Assembly: GCA_014360015.1 (NCBI GenBank)
Contig: JACIYJ010000005.1
Span: forward strand, 140,122 to 204,121
Direction: 5' to 3'
DNA length: 64,000 nucleotides
From: Candidatus Aminicenantota bacterium
GTDB lineage: Bacteria > Acidobacteriota > Aminicenantia > Aminicenantales > Saccharicenantaceae
The first letter of the stretch is position 1. Each line of letters begins with the position of its first letter. The translations under genes and the position numbers were made by a program. Positions 44,645-53,480 of the stretch are shown here, piece by piece. The notes under the pieces are model-generated. The model was given only the letters and a program-made list of their open reading frames with translations. It ran no database searches and had not been told where the DNA came from.

Positions 44645-46945
44645 TTAGCGACCAGAATTTTTTATTCTGTTAAGGGCATAGGCTATTTGGCCGAGGGATA
44701 GCGATTCATCATTGGGCGAGTAGTAAACCGGTCGAAGAACTTCAAACCCTTTCTGCTGAAGAAGTTTTTCAGCTTTCTCGGTAAGGACCCTATTCAGAAA
44801 AACCCCTCCAGCCAGGACCACTCGGTTGATGTTCTTTTCCTTTCGGGCTATCTCAGCTACTTCAACGATGCTTCTGGCTAAGGTTATATGAAATTTCAGG
44901 GAAATTGTTCCCAGATCGATCTTTTGTTCCAAGTCTTTGATTATTTGCCTGATGGTCTGAGTGAAATCTATGTGATAAGGCAACGAGCTTTTATCGATTG
45001 AAAAATCATAGCCCCGTTCAGTTCTGGCCGAGGCGAAGGAAGCTGCAGCTTCAAGAAGTGATGGGGCTTCAGCTTCAAATTCAATTCGCTGAGGGGCCAG
45101 GCCGCAGATAAAAGATACTGCATCGAAAAGCCGACCGACGCTGGAAGTCAGGGGGCTGTTTATCCTGTTGTCGATCATCTTAATAACTGTTTTTAATCTT
45201 GTTTTGGGGATCACCTTCAAGGGGTTAATCACTGGAAATTCTGGACCAAAAGCTTTTTTCAGATAGGCTAAAGCCATTCGCCAGGGCTCTCTGGTGGCCG
45301 CATCCCCACCGGGTAGAGGCAGGTAATCAAGATGAGCATATCTCTGGTAGCTCGAATAATCGGCAATCAGAAACTCTCCGCCCCAGGCCTGCCCATCTTC
45401 ACCATAACCAAAGCCATCGAAACTGACCCCCAGAACTTTTTCCTCTGGAGGGAGCTTGTGCTCAATGAGTGGAGCCAGGACATGGGCAAAATGATGCTGA
45501 ATCTGATAGTGGGGAATTTTAAGGGAGCGGGCAAACCGAGTACTCTGGAAATCGGGATGGAGGTCACTGATGACGACTTCAGGATTGAAACTAAAAAGCC
45601 TCCTTAGATGAGAAATTGTTTCCTGAAAATAACCGAAATTTTTATAATCATCCAGGTCTCCCAGAAATTGGGAAGTGATGATGTATCCATTTTTGTAAAT
45701 GGAAATGGTATTCTTCAGTTCTCCTCCGACTGCCAGAACCTGGGCTTCGATTCTTAGCGCTTCAGGAACAGCCTGGGGAAAAGGCACAAACCCTCTGGCT
45801 CTCCGAAAGAACAAAGGCTTTCCGCCTGCCACCTTCATCACCGAATCATCAGCCCTCATGGCTATTTCCCGGTTATGGGTCAGAATAAAATCGCAGAGGT
45901 CGGGAGTGATTTCTGCCTCATCTTTGATAATCGGAGCATCCTTGCGGTTGGAGCTTGTGGCGACAATTAAAGGTATCTTTTTAAGAAGAAGATGATGCAA
46001 AGGGGTGTAGGGGAGCATAAAACCTAAGGTATCGGCTCCTGGAGCGATTCCCGGTATATCCTTCTTTTTTTTCAATAGAACAATGGGGCGACGGGGGGAA
46101 ATCAGCCAGTTTTTTTCTTCAGGACTGATACAAGCATATTTTTCTATGGTTTTCAGGCTGTCAGCCATCAGGGCCAAGGGTTTGGTCTTTCTCTGTTTGA
46201 TTTTTCTCAACCGCCGAATTGCCTTCAGGTTGAAAGCATCACAGATAAGATGGAAACCACCTAACCCCTTGATGGCCAGAATCTTCCCCTTTTTAATCAA
46301 ATTGACAGCATAATCCAGGCTGGTGGAAACAGGCTTTCTGGTTCTGGCTTCCAGAATGACAATGGCTGGCCCACACTTCGGGCAGGCAATCGGTTGGGCG
46401 TGATAGCGCCTATCCAGGGGGTCTTCGTATTCTTTCTGGCAATCCGGACACATTCTAAATCCGGCCATGGTAGTTTTGGCCCGGTCATAGGGGAGTTCTC
46501 TGACGATGGTGTACCTTGGCCCGCAATTGGTGCAGTTAGTAAACGGATATTGATAGCGCCTTTCGCCCGGAGTTTCGATTTCCTTCAGGCATTCTGAGCA
46601 GGTAGCAATATCCGGTGAAATGAAGACAAAGGATTCTTCCTGGGTTGAATGGTCGATGATGAATTTATCTCTTCCCTCAGGTTCGGTTTCCAGCCAATCA
46701 ACACTTTCAATCCTGGCTAAGGGAGGAGCTTCTTCTTTCAGGGCCTTAAGAAATTTTTCAAGACCAGCCTGATTTCCCTCAAGAAAGATTTCTACCCCCT
46801 GCCCGACATTCTTAACATAACCCGTAAAACCGAGCCGGCTGGCCAGCCTGTAGACAAAAGGTCTAAAGCCAACTCCCTGAACAGTGCCTTTAACTATTAA
46901 CCGATAAGCTCTTTGATGAGCAGGCTTTCTGGCTGATTTTCCCAT
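44645..46945 (-). CDS. hypF: Carbamoyltransferase HypF
   Basis: A 766-residue enzyme that makes the cyanide ligand precursor of [NiFe]-hydrogenase by activating carbamoyl phosphate and transferring it to HypE. An acylphosphatase domain at about 13-100 (GVGFRPFVYRLASRLGF), two zinc-finger units (CSEC, CTNCGPR, CPDC, CPKCGPA), a YrdC-like domain near 210-390 and a Kae1-like domain with HHFAHVLAPL and LAGGVFLN are all present and intact. No hydrogenase or other hyp genes are in this window. It starts 3 nt after queH. Confidence 0.96.
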   Translation of the reverse strand: MGKSARKPAHQRAYRLIVKGTVQGVGFRPFVYRLASRLGFTGYVKNVGQGVEIFLEGNQAGLEKFLKALKEEAPPLARIESVDWLETEPEGRDKFIIDHSTQEESFVFISPDIATCSECLKEIETPGERRYQYPFTNCTNCGPRYTIVRELPYDRAKTTMAGFRMCPDCQKEYEDPLDRRYHAQPIACPKCGPAIVILEARTRKPVSTSLDYAVNLIKKGKILAIKGLGGFHLICDAFNLKAIRRLRKIKQRKTKPLALMADSLKTIEKYACISPEEKNWLISPRRPIVLLKKKKDIPGIAPGADTLGFMLPYTPLHHLLLKKIPLIVATSSNRKDAPIIKDEAEITPDLCDFILTHNREIAMRADDSVMKVAGGKPLFFRRARGFVPFPQAVPEALRIEAQVLAVGGELKNTISIYKNGYIITSQFLGDLDDYKNFGYFQETISHLRRLFSFNPEVVISDLHPDFQSTRFARSLKIPHYQIQHHFAHVLAPLIEHKLPPEEKVLGVSFDGFGYGEDGQAWGGEFLIADYSSYQRYAHLDYLPLPGGDAATREPWRMALAYLKKAFGPEFPVINPLKVIPKTRLKTVIKMIDNRINSPLTSSVGRLFDAVSFICGLAPQRIEFEAEAPSLLEAAASFASARTERGYDFSIDKSSLPYHIDFTQTIRQIIKDLEQKIDLGTISLKFHITLARSIVEVAEIARKEKNINRVVLAGGVFLNRVLTEKAEKLLQQKGFEVLRPVYYSPNDESLSLGQIAYALNRIKNSGR

Positions 46946-46948
46946 GAA

Positions 46949-47494
46949 TTACCTGGTTCTCCAGCTGTAAAGACAGCCACAATAATTTTGTCGGTACAGC
47001 CCGAATTGTTTGCTTAGGAGAACGCTTTTGTTGAACCCGTCTTTTTTCTTAAAGTCCGCCTCTAAAAACTCCAGCCCGTATTTTCTGCCAGTCATCCGCC
47101 CGATTCGATTCAGTACAGCTGAACTTTTCCAGGGACTGATGCTCATGATAGTAGTAAAAAGCGGAATCCCCAGTTCCTTAGCTTTTTCAGCCGTTTTGTT
47201 AAGCCGCCAGGCGTAGCAGATATGACAGCGCCGTCCTTTCTCCGGTTCGTCCTTAAATTTTTCAGTGAGCTGGAACCAGCGGTCAACCTCATATTCTCCC
47301 TCGACCAATTCAAACTCAAGATGTCTGGCCACTCTTCTGGTTTCTTCCAGGCGCAGTCGGTACTCTTCTTCCGGGTGGATGTTGGGATTATAAAAATATC
47401 CAGTCACCAGATACGAGGCCTGAAGAAGTCCGACTACATACAGGGCGTCGGGTGCACAGCAAAGATGAGCCAGAATTTTTGGCTTATTGTCCAT
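46949..47494 (-). CDS. queH: Epoxyqueuosine reductase QueH
   Basis: A 181-residue enzyme for the last step of queuosine tRNA modification, the non-homologous replacement of QueG. The CC pair in LAHLCCAPDAL near 10, RCHICYAWRL near 92 and the C-terminal YCGCLYSW match QueH iron-sulfur and metal ligands. Its stop is 3 nt from the hypF start, so they are probably co-expressed. The remaining queuosine genes are elsewhere. Confidence 0.92.
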   Translation of the reverse strand: MDNKPKILAHLCCAPDALYVVGLLQASYLVTGYFYNPNIHPEEEYRLRLEETRRVARHLEFELVEGEYEVDRWFQLTEKFKDEPEKGRRCHICYAWRLNKTAEKAKELGIPLFTTIMSISPWKSSAVLNRIGRMTGRKYGLEFLEADFKKKDGFNKSVLLSKQFGLYRQNYCGCLYSWRTR

Positions 47495-47535
47495 AGGCTT
47501 ATTTTAACCCGGGAGGGCAGGACGGTAAAGGTCTT

Positions 47536-48213
47536 TTAAAGGCTTTCTATCTCTTTTTTCAGGGCTTTAATTTTTTCTTCAGCCTTATCTATCTGGAAAT
47601 AGAGAAAAGCCAGGTCTTCGCGATCTGACCTTAATTTATAGATAATCCTACCGATAGTTTCATGGTAAGGCTCAAGTTGCTCATTGGTAGCTAAGAGTTT
47701 CTCCTGAATTTCAGCTTTGTTTTTTTCCAGAGCCGCTATTTTTTCTTCCAGCTCTTTAAGCTGAGCTGGGTTTTTTTCGACCGAATTTTCTGTGAGCATC
47801 AGTTTTCTTTTTTCCAGTTTTAAGATTTCGAGGCTCCTGTAAACTTCATGCCAGAGAGCCTGAAGCTGGCTGCTCTTTTCCTCTAAGGACCTGATTTCAG
47901 AAGCGATATCTTCAATCTCGGGAAGGTCTGGCCATCTGACCGAAATCAGCTGTCCCAGTTGCCTAAGGAGTTCAGCTTTTTTTTCTTCTTCCTTTCTTAA
48001 TTTAACTTGAAGTCTGAGCCGGTTGAACTTTCTTCTGGGTCCGGCCAGAGTATAGCTGATTTTCTGGCGTAAATCTTTGTTCTGCAGGAAATTTGTGAAA
48101 AGGAGAAGCAGGATGATACTGAGAAGTAAATAGAATAGCCAGTAAGGCAAACCTTCTTTCTGCATTTCTGGTGAAGATAGAAGGCTCAGGTACTCGGGGG
48201 AAAGACTGTCCAC
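47536..48213 (-). CDS. Membrane-anchored coiled-coil protein
   Basis: A 225-residue protein with one transmembrane segment near 23-41 and then almost continuous coiled coil with high Glu/Lys/Leu content. No catalytic motif is seen and the family is not recognised. Its start directly abuts the M14 peptidase stop, so it probably belongs to the PorV-like/M14 gene group; a structural role is inference. Confidence 0.6.
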   Translation of the reverse strand: MDSLSPEYLSLLSSPEMQKEGLPYWLFYLLLSIILLLLFTNFLQNKDLRQKISYTLAGPRRKFNRLRLQVKLRKEEEKKAELLRQLGQLISVRWPDLPEIEDIASEIRSLEEKSSQLQALWHEVYRSLEILKLEKRKLMLTENSVEKNPAQLKELEEKIAALEKNKAEIQEKLLATNEQLEPYHETIGRIIYKLRSDREDLAFLYFQIDKAEEKIKALKKEIESL

Positions 48214-49568
48214 TACCTGCTCTCCTTGCCCTTAAAAACAGCGCTCTTGTCTTTTACTACATTTTCGGTCCTTTTTTCAAGCCAGATTTTTGGCTCAAAC
48301 TTCACTTCTTTCCGGACTCCTTCAAAGGTTGAGACGGCCCATTCCATCAAATGAAGCGCAGCTGGTAAGTTTTCCTGGAAGATATTCTGAATGTCTTCTT
48401 CCGAGTTAACAAATCCTCCGTGGAGGCGGTCAACTGGTGGGAGTTCTATGGTAAAGGCCGGGATCTGGAAAAAACCATAGACCCAGTCGGTAAAATCTCC
48501 GTTGGTCAGGTAGAGTGAAGCTGAGGCCCGGCCGACTTCATACCTCCGGCCGTTGACTTGATAAATTAGGTCAGCCATAGCTGTTGCCAGCTGCTGAAAT
48601 AACTCTTCTTTTTCTGTGGGCAAGTCTACATATCCCCAGGGATAAAGTATGCTCTGGGAATAGCTGTGGTAGGAGATAACAGCAGAAAAGCGGTGGTTGA
48701 TGAATAGATTTTTAATAGCTATAGTTTCTGGCTCAGAAAATGGTTCTGCACCCCGAAAAACTTCCGAGGAAGGCTCCGGACTTGAACCGCTGTTATCGTA
48801 ACCCCACTGATATGAGTAATTCCTGTTCAGGTCTACCCCGTAAGAGCCATCAGCGTTAAGCCGACGATTTTTCCGCCAGAGACGGTAATTGAATATCGAA
48901 TAGTCCAGACCATCAGGGTTGACTAAGGGAACTACCCAGATTTCAGCTGAATCCACAATGTTTTTGATTCGAATATCTTGGCTGTAATTTTTCAATAAGT
49001 AATCAGCTATGAGCAACGGCACTTCGACCGAGATCCATTCGCGAGCATGGTGACAGCCAAGCAGAGCAATTTTTGGTTCATTTTCTCTGATGGTCACGTT
49101 ATCGCTGATTTTTAGAGCATAAATATTCCTGTTCTCCAGGCTTTTTCCCAGTATGTAGAGTCTTGAGATCGTTGGATAGGAGGCAGCCAACGATTTCAGA
49201 GCTAAGCTTAGTTCAGTATAAGAATGGTAGGCTCCGTTCAGTCCACTCTGGAGGTTTAGGCCACTTTTGGTCTTCCTGTTAATATCAAAATTAAATCGAT
49301 CCGTCTCCAGAGTGAAAGCATAACCCGCTTGTCTGATGGAATCCAGATATTTCCGGTCAACTAAAAGATAAATCTTTTTGCCATCAGTCATCAGAGGATC
49401 TAAGGGAAAGGAATGGGCAAGAGCTTTTAAATCGGTCTCTCTGGTGAAGCTGATGATTTCTTTTTCATCAGTCAAACTGCTGGCAGAGAGGAGAACAAAA
49501 GAGAAGATTAAAAAGAGCACTGAAAAAGAGGAAAAAACAAAAATCTTTTTTCTTTTATCTCTGGCCAT
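48213..49568 (-). CDS. Exported M14 zinc carboxypeptidase
   Basis: A 451-residue enzyme that trims C-terminal residues from peptides. A signal segment is near 10-30. The zinc motif GCHHAREWISVE (HxxE) is near 172, substrate-binding arginine and Asn-Arg context in VDLNRNYSYQWG, the second zinc His in AVISYHSYSQ, and the catalytic Glu in FTIELPP. All active-site residues are present. The start overlaps the end of the barrel gene by 14 nt. It complements the M6 and M64 peptidases in extracellular protein use. Confidence 0.92.
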   Translation of the reverse strand: MARDKRKKIFVFSSFSVLFLIFSFVLLSASSLTDEKEIISFTRETDLKALAHSFPLDPLMTDGKKIYLLVDRKYLDSIRQAGYAFTLETDRFNFDINRKTKSGLNLQSGLNGAYHSYTELSLALKSLAASYPTISRLYILGKSLENRNIYALKISDNVTIRENEPKIALLGCHHAREWISVEVPLLIADYLLKNYSQDIRIKNIVDSAEIWVVPLVNPDGLDYSIFNYRLWRKNRRLNADGSYGVDLNRNYSYQWGYDNSGSSPEPSSEVFRGAEPFSEPETIAIKNLFINHRFSAVISYHSYSQSILYPWGYVDLPTEKEELFQQLATAMADLIYQVNGRRYEVGRASASLYLTNGDFTDWVYGFFQIPAFTIELPPVDRLHGGFVNSEEDIQNIFQENLPAALHLMEWAVSTFEGVRKEVKFEPKIWLEKRTENVVKDKSAVFKGKESR

Positions 49569-50844
49569 TTCTTTTGCCTCTGATGAATTTTTTCAGGTCA
49601 GGATGAAAGTCTAAAGTAATCGAAACCTTCTGATTCTTCAGGCTCTGGCCTGAGCCTTTTTCCAGACCGATGGCTGTGGAAAAAGTCAGGCTAACAGAGT
49701 CGCAGCTGATTCCGGAGCCGAATGTCAGGTAGTAGTAGGATGAAGACACGTCAGTCATCGGCTGCGGGTCAATCATCACTCCAAGATAGTAAGGAGAAAC
49801 CCAGGTCTGGCCAAAGAGCCTGAACTTAGAACGATATTCGAGTCCCGAGCTGAGCCTTATAACCCGGTGGAAGACTCTGGGCATCGATTCACCAAAATAG
49901 GAAAAGGAATACTTATTCCAGCCAAAATAGACTGTTTCCAGGTAAAACTCCAGGTTCTGGCGGAATGAGTATCTGACTCCAAGACCAATGACCATAGGCA
50001 TTTTGATCTGGTCGGTAGCTTCTCCCCGAATTTCAATCGCGGTGTTGCCTTTGGGCGACCTGTAAGCCAGCAAGCTCTGACCCTGAGCTTTTTTATGGTA
50101 TGGCGGAATAAGGCTCAGTCCGAGACCCAGCCGGTCTGAAATCCTGTAATTCAATCCAAAAACTGGATAGAAGCCGCTGAGTTTCTGGTAGCGATAATCA
50201 ATCATCTGAATATCATCTACCCGCCAGGTTTCATCCAGGCTTCTTTCAATGTAGCCCTCAAGCCAGATTAAACTCAGGCCGGTGCTGAGGCGGGAATTCA
50301 CCTGTCTGGCCAGAGCCAAGGCGTAAGTTTTTAGATTGCCGTTTTGCCGGAGTTTTAGCTGGTGATAGAGCATGTCATTATAGATGTATTGATAATCAAT
50401 TCCCGGGCGCCCGTAATTTTCGGGCATGGCATAAGCCAGAGCGAAAGTCCAGCCATGGCCTTTATGACTCAGACCAAGATAATTTATCTGCAAGGAGCGA
50501 TAGGTGAGATTGCCGGTAGTGGTTAGCACTCCGGTGTTTACCAGCCAGTATTTGAACATCTGGGTCTGGTTAAAACTAAGGTTCAGGGTCAGATTAGTGG
50601 TTGGGAGTGAAGAAAGCAGAGCTGGATTGGTCAGGACAATGGTGTTGAAGCGGGCCAGAACAACCTGACTAAACCCAGCTCCCAGGGCCGCTGCCGATTC
50701 CAGCCCGAAAATGTTCCACGTTCCCAGTGGAGCTTCTTCCAGATATTGGCCTGGTGCCAGCTGACCAAAACTCAAAAGGAATAAGAGAAAAAGAGAAATT
50801 ATAATCAGAATTAGTTTTGTGATCGCAGTGGATGCTTTGCTCAT
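49555..50844 (-). CDS. PorV/UPF0164-like outer-membrane protein
   Basis: A 429-residue predicted beta barrel. The signal peptide ends near 28 (FGQLAPGQ), and the next stretch GAGFSQVVLARFNTIVLTNPALL (about 55-78, quoted in parts: GAGFSQVVLAR, NTIVLTNPALL) is typical of FadL/PorV-like proteins that open with a plug of this kind. Alternating strands run to the C-terminus. PorV is a shuttle of the type IX secretion system, but no other T9SS gene is here, so this could equally be a UPF0164 lipid or substrate transporter. First in a group with M14. Confidence 0.65.
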   Translation of the reverse strand: MSKASTAITKLILIIISLFLLFLLSFGQLAPGQYLEEAPLGTWNIFGLESAAALGAGFSQVVLARFNTIVLTNPALLSSLPTTNLTLNLSFNQTQMFKYWLVNTGVLTTTGNLTYRSLQINYLGLSHKGHGWTFALAYAMPENYGRPGIDYQYIYNDMLYHQLKLRQNGNLKTYALALARQVNSRLSTGLSLIWLEGYIERSLDETWRVDDIQMIDYRYQKLSGFYPVFGLNYRISDRLGLGLSLIPPYHKKAQGQSLLAYRSPKGNTAIEIRGEATDQIKMPMVIGLGVRYSFRQNLEFYLETVYFGWNKYSFSYFGESMPRVFHRVIRLSSGLEYRSKFRLFGQTWVSPYYLGVMIDPQPMTDVSSSYYYLTFGSGISCDSVSLTFSTAIGLEKGSGQSLKNQKVSITLDFHPDLKKFIRGKRNGQR

Positions 50845-50927
50845 AACCAGACGTTAAGATTTTATCATTCAGGACTTTATTTTTGAACTAAAAATAGGTA
50901 TTATTAATGTCAATTTAAGGTGCGCCG

Positions 50928-51920
50928 ATGGTTAGGAAAGAAAGAAAGATCAAAATCAGGAGTACCGGGATTTACCTCCCGGAGAAGGTCTTGACCAATG
51001 CTGACTTGGAAAAGATGGTCGAGACTTCGGACGAATGGATTACCACCAGGACGGGCATTAAAGAGAGGAGAATTGCTGCTGAGAACGAGGTGACTTCGGA
51101 CCTTGGTGCGGCTGCGGCTAAGATGGCTCTGGAGCGAGCTGGCTTGAAACCGGAAGATATAGACTTGATTCTGGTAGCCACCAACAGCCCAGATACGATT
51201 TTTCCGTCAACCGCCTGCTGGGTACAGAAAAAATTAGGCACCAAGGAAATGCCGGCCTTTGACTTGCAGGCTGGCTGCACTGGACTCCTCTATGGCCTGA
51301 TTGTTTCTGAAGGTTTAATCCTCAGCGGGACCTGCCGTCGGGTGTTACTTATTGGTGTGGATATTCTTTCTAAAATTACTAACTGGGAAGACCGCACTAC
51401 CTGTGTTCTTTTTGGCGATGGGGCCGGGGCTTTCATCCTGGAAGAAAGTGATGACGATTCGGGTTTGCTTTCTCACTTCTGGGGAGCAGAAGGTTCTCTG
51501 GGGGAGCTTCTGATGCTTCCCGGTGGCGGCACTCTTTTCCCGGCCAGCGAAAAAACAGTAAAAGAAAAGCTCCATTATATCTACATGAAAGGAAATGAGG
51601 TCTTCAAACATGCAGTTAAGCGAATGGGAGAATCAGCACTTGAAGCTTTGAAGAGAGCCGGTTTGGAAAAAAGTCAGGTGGATTATTTAATCCCGCATCA
51701 GGCCAATTTGAGAATTATCGATGCTACTGGTGAAAGACTTGAGCTGCCTAAGGACAAGGTTGTGGTAAATGTTAACAAATATGGCAATATGTCTGTAGCT
51801 ACTATCCCCGTAGCTCTTCATGAGCTGGCAGAAGAAGGCAAGCTCCAGAAAGGCCAGATTATTGTGATGGTAGCTTTTGGGGCTGGCTTTACCTGGGCTT
51901 CCGCCGTTTATCGCTGGTAA
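50928..51920 (+). CDS. fabH: 3-oxoacyl-ACP synthase III
   Basis: A 330-residue condensing enzyme that starts fatty-acid synthesis from acyl-CoA and malonyl-ACP. The catalytic triad is visible: Cys in AGCTGLLYG near 118, His in IPHQANLRI near 256 and Asn in VNKYGNMSVATIP near 286. Length and GTGKS-like glycine motifs fit FabH. It stands alone, divergent from the PorV-like gene; other fab genes are absent. Confidence 0.96.
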   Translation: MVRKERKIKIRSTGIYLPEKVLTNADLEKMVETSDEWITTRTGIKERRIAAENEVTSDLGAAAAKMALERAGLKPEDIDLILVATNSPDTIFPSTACWVQKKLGTKEMPAFDLQAGCTGLLYGLIVSEGLILSGTCRRVLLIGVDILSKITNWEDRTTCVLFGDGAGAFILEESDDDSGLLSHFWGAEGSLGELLMLPGGGTLFPASEKTVKEKLHYIYMKGNEVFKHAVKRMGESALEALKRAGLEKSQVDYLIPHQANLRIIDATGERLELPKDKVVVNVNKYGNMSVATIPVALHELAEEGKLQKGQIIVMVAFGAGFTWASAVYRW

Positions 51921-52025
51921 CTCTTAAAGAATGTCTGGCTCTTATTTCAGCTCAAGAATAAATTTTAAAAATCTAATTTCAGGACAAATTTGAATTTTTA
52001 ATGATTCAACGCCTTTAATTATCCT

Positions 52026-52550
52026 TTATTCTTTATTCAGCTCTTCAAAAATCTTGATCAGGTCTTCCTTTTCCAGTTTACCGACGTGTTTGTGCCTTAC
52101 ATTTCCTTTTTTGTCGATAAAAATGGAAGTCGGGATGTATTGACCGGGTTTGAAGGCCTCAATTATGTCTTTACCAACCAGGGCCACAGGATAATTCATT
52201 TTAGCCTGCTCAACAAATTTCTTTAGTTCAGCCTCTGATAAATCGTCGACGGAAAAACCAAGAATTTCCAGGCCTTTGTCTTTAAGTTCTGAATAAGCTT
52301 CGATAAAATCAGGAATTTCAGCCCGACAGGGCGGACACCAGGTGGCCCAGAAATTTACCAATATTACTTTTCCCTGGAGAGAAGACAGACTTAGTTCCTG
52401 TCCATCGAGAGTAGTTACCTGGAATTCTGGAGCTGGCTCAGCGGAGGTAGCCAAACTGCTTTCAGTTGCTGTATTTGTAGAGTCCTTATGGCAAGAATTA
52501 AGTAAAACCAAGCTAAAAGCGATTAAAAAAAGAGCCACGGATCTTTTCAT
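52026..52550 (-). CDS. TlpA/ResA-like thioredoxin lipoprotein
   Basis: A 174-residue periplasmic thiol-disulfide protein. The lipobox LLNSC near 20 predicts lipid anchoring. The thioredoxin fold holds the active site WATWCPPCRAE near 72 (CPPC), typical of TlpA/ResA proteins that reduce apocytochromes or secreted cysteines. Starts 34 nt after the por genes, with AGGGAG upstream, and may be at the tail of that operon. cis-Pro is in YIPTSIFI. Confidence 0.9.
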   Translation of the reverse strand: MKRSVALFLIAFSLVLLNSCHKDSTNTATESSLATSAEPAPEFQVTTLDGQELSLSSLQGKVILVNFWATWCPPCRAEIPDFIEAYSELKDKGLEILGFSVDDLSEAELKKFVEQAKMNYPVALVGKDIIEAFKPGQYIPTSIFIDKKGNVRHKHVGKLEKEDLIKIFEELNKE

Positions 52551-52583
52551 CGAGTTTCTCCCTGTCGAAAATTTTAAAGAAGG

Positions 52584-53480
52584 TTACTGTTCACACCGTT
52601 TGAGGAGTCTTTCCCAGTTGGCGTCAACTTCCTTCTGAATCATGGCTATCTCATCATCCTTAAGATGGCGGAATCTGCCTTGAAGCTTCAAGTATTCAGC
52701 TATAGGTTTTCTTTCTTTGATTTTCAGGTTGAGTGTCCACTTTTCTCCATATTCTACTTCATAAAGTGGAAAATAACCTGTTTGCACAGCTAACCTGGCT
52801 AATTTGATGGTATCTTCAGGCCGGCTTTTCCAGCCAGCGGGACAGGGGGCAAAGATATGGATGAATCTGGTACCTTTGATTTCTTTTGCTTTTTTAAACT
52901 TCTTGACCATATCTTCAGGATAGGCCACGCTGGCTGTGGCGACATAGGGTATACGATGAGCGGCCATAATGCCGATGATGTCTTTTTTGGGGTGTTTCTT
53001 GTAATGTTTGACAGGGGTAGTGGTGGTCCAGGCTCCGAGAGGTGTGGCTGAGCTCCGCTGAATTCCGGTGTTCATGTAAGCTTCGTTGTCATAGCAGGCG
53101 TAGATGATATCTTCGTTTCTTTCGGCTGCTCCAGATAAAGCCTGAAGACCTATGTCGAAAGTTCCCCCGTCGCCGGCCCAGGCTAAGACTGTGGTTTCTG
53201 TATCTCCAACCATTTCCAGACCGGCCTTGACTCCAGAAGCTGAGGAAGCGGCGGTTTCAAAGGCGCAGTGGTAGATTGGTATGTCGAGCGAAGAGTGTGG
53301 GAATGGTCCGTCAATTACTGCCCAGCAGCAAGCGGGAATGCAAACCACTGTTCTCTGGCCAAGAGCTTTAAGAGCCAGTCTCATAGCTAAGGAAGCCCCA
53401 CAACCCTGACAGGCCAGGTGTCCTGGGCTCATTAATTCTTCTTTGGGGATGGTTAAGGTCATTTTTCTTTCTTTGGTCAT
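52584..53480 (-). CDS. porB: 2-oxoacid:ferredoxin oxidoreductase, beta subunit
   Basis: A 298-residue thiamine-diphosphate subunit of the complex that converts pyruvate (or a branched 2-oxoacid) to acyl-CoA and reduced ferredoxin. The Fe-S ligands CQGCGAS near 20, the TPP motif GDGGTFDIGLQAL near 100 and ARDNEAYMNTG-like YDNEAYMNTGIQRS are present. The stop of porA overlaps its start by 4 nt. Substrate cannot be read from sequence alone; pyruvate is the usual one for the gene order porGDAB. Confidence 0.94.
   Translation of the reverse strand: MTKERKMTLTIPKEELMSPGHLACQGCGASLAMRLALKALGQRTVVCIPACCWAVIDGPFPHSSLDIPIYHCAFETAASSASGVKAGLEMVGDTETTVLAWAGDGGTFDIGLQALSGAAERNEDIIYACYDNEAYMNTGIQRSSATPLGAWTTTTPVKHYKKHPKKDIIGIMAAHRIPYVATASVAYPEDMVKKFKKAKEIKGTRFIHIFAPCPAGWKSRPEDTIKLARLAVQTGYFPLYEVEYGEKWTLNLKIKERKPIAEYLKLQGRFRHLKDDEIAMIQKEVDANWERLLKRCEQ

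Noticed and set aside
49555..50844. Type IX secretion locus based on the PorV-like barrel
   Set aside because: No other secretion genes are near and the family also includes unrelated UPF0164 proteins.
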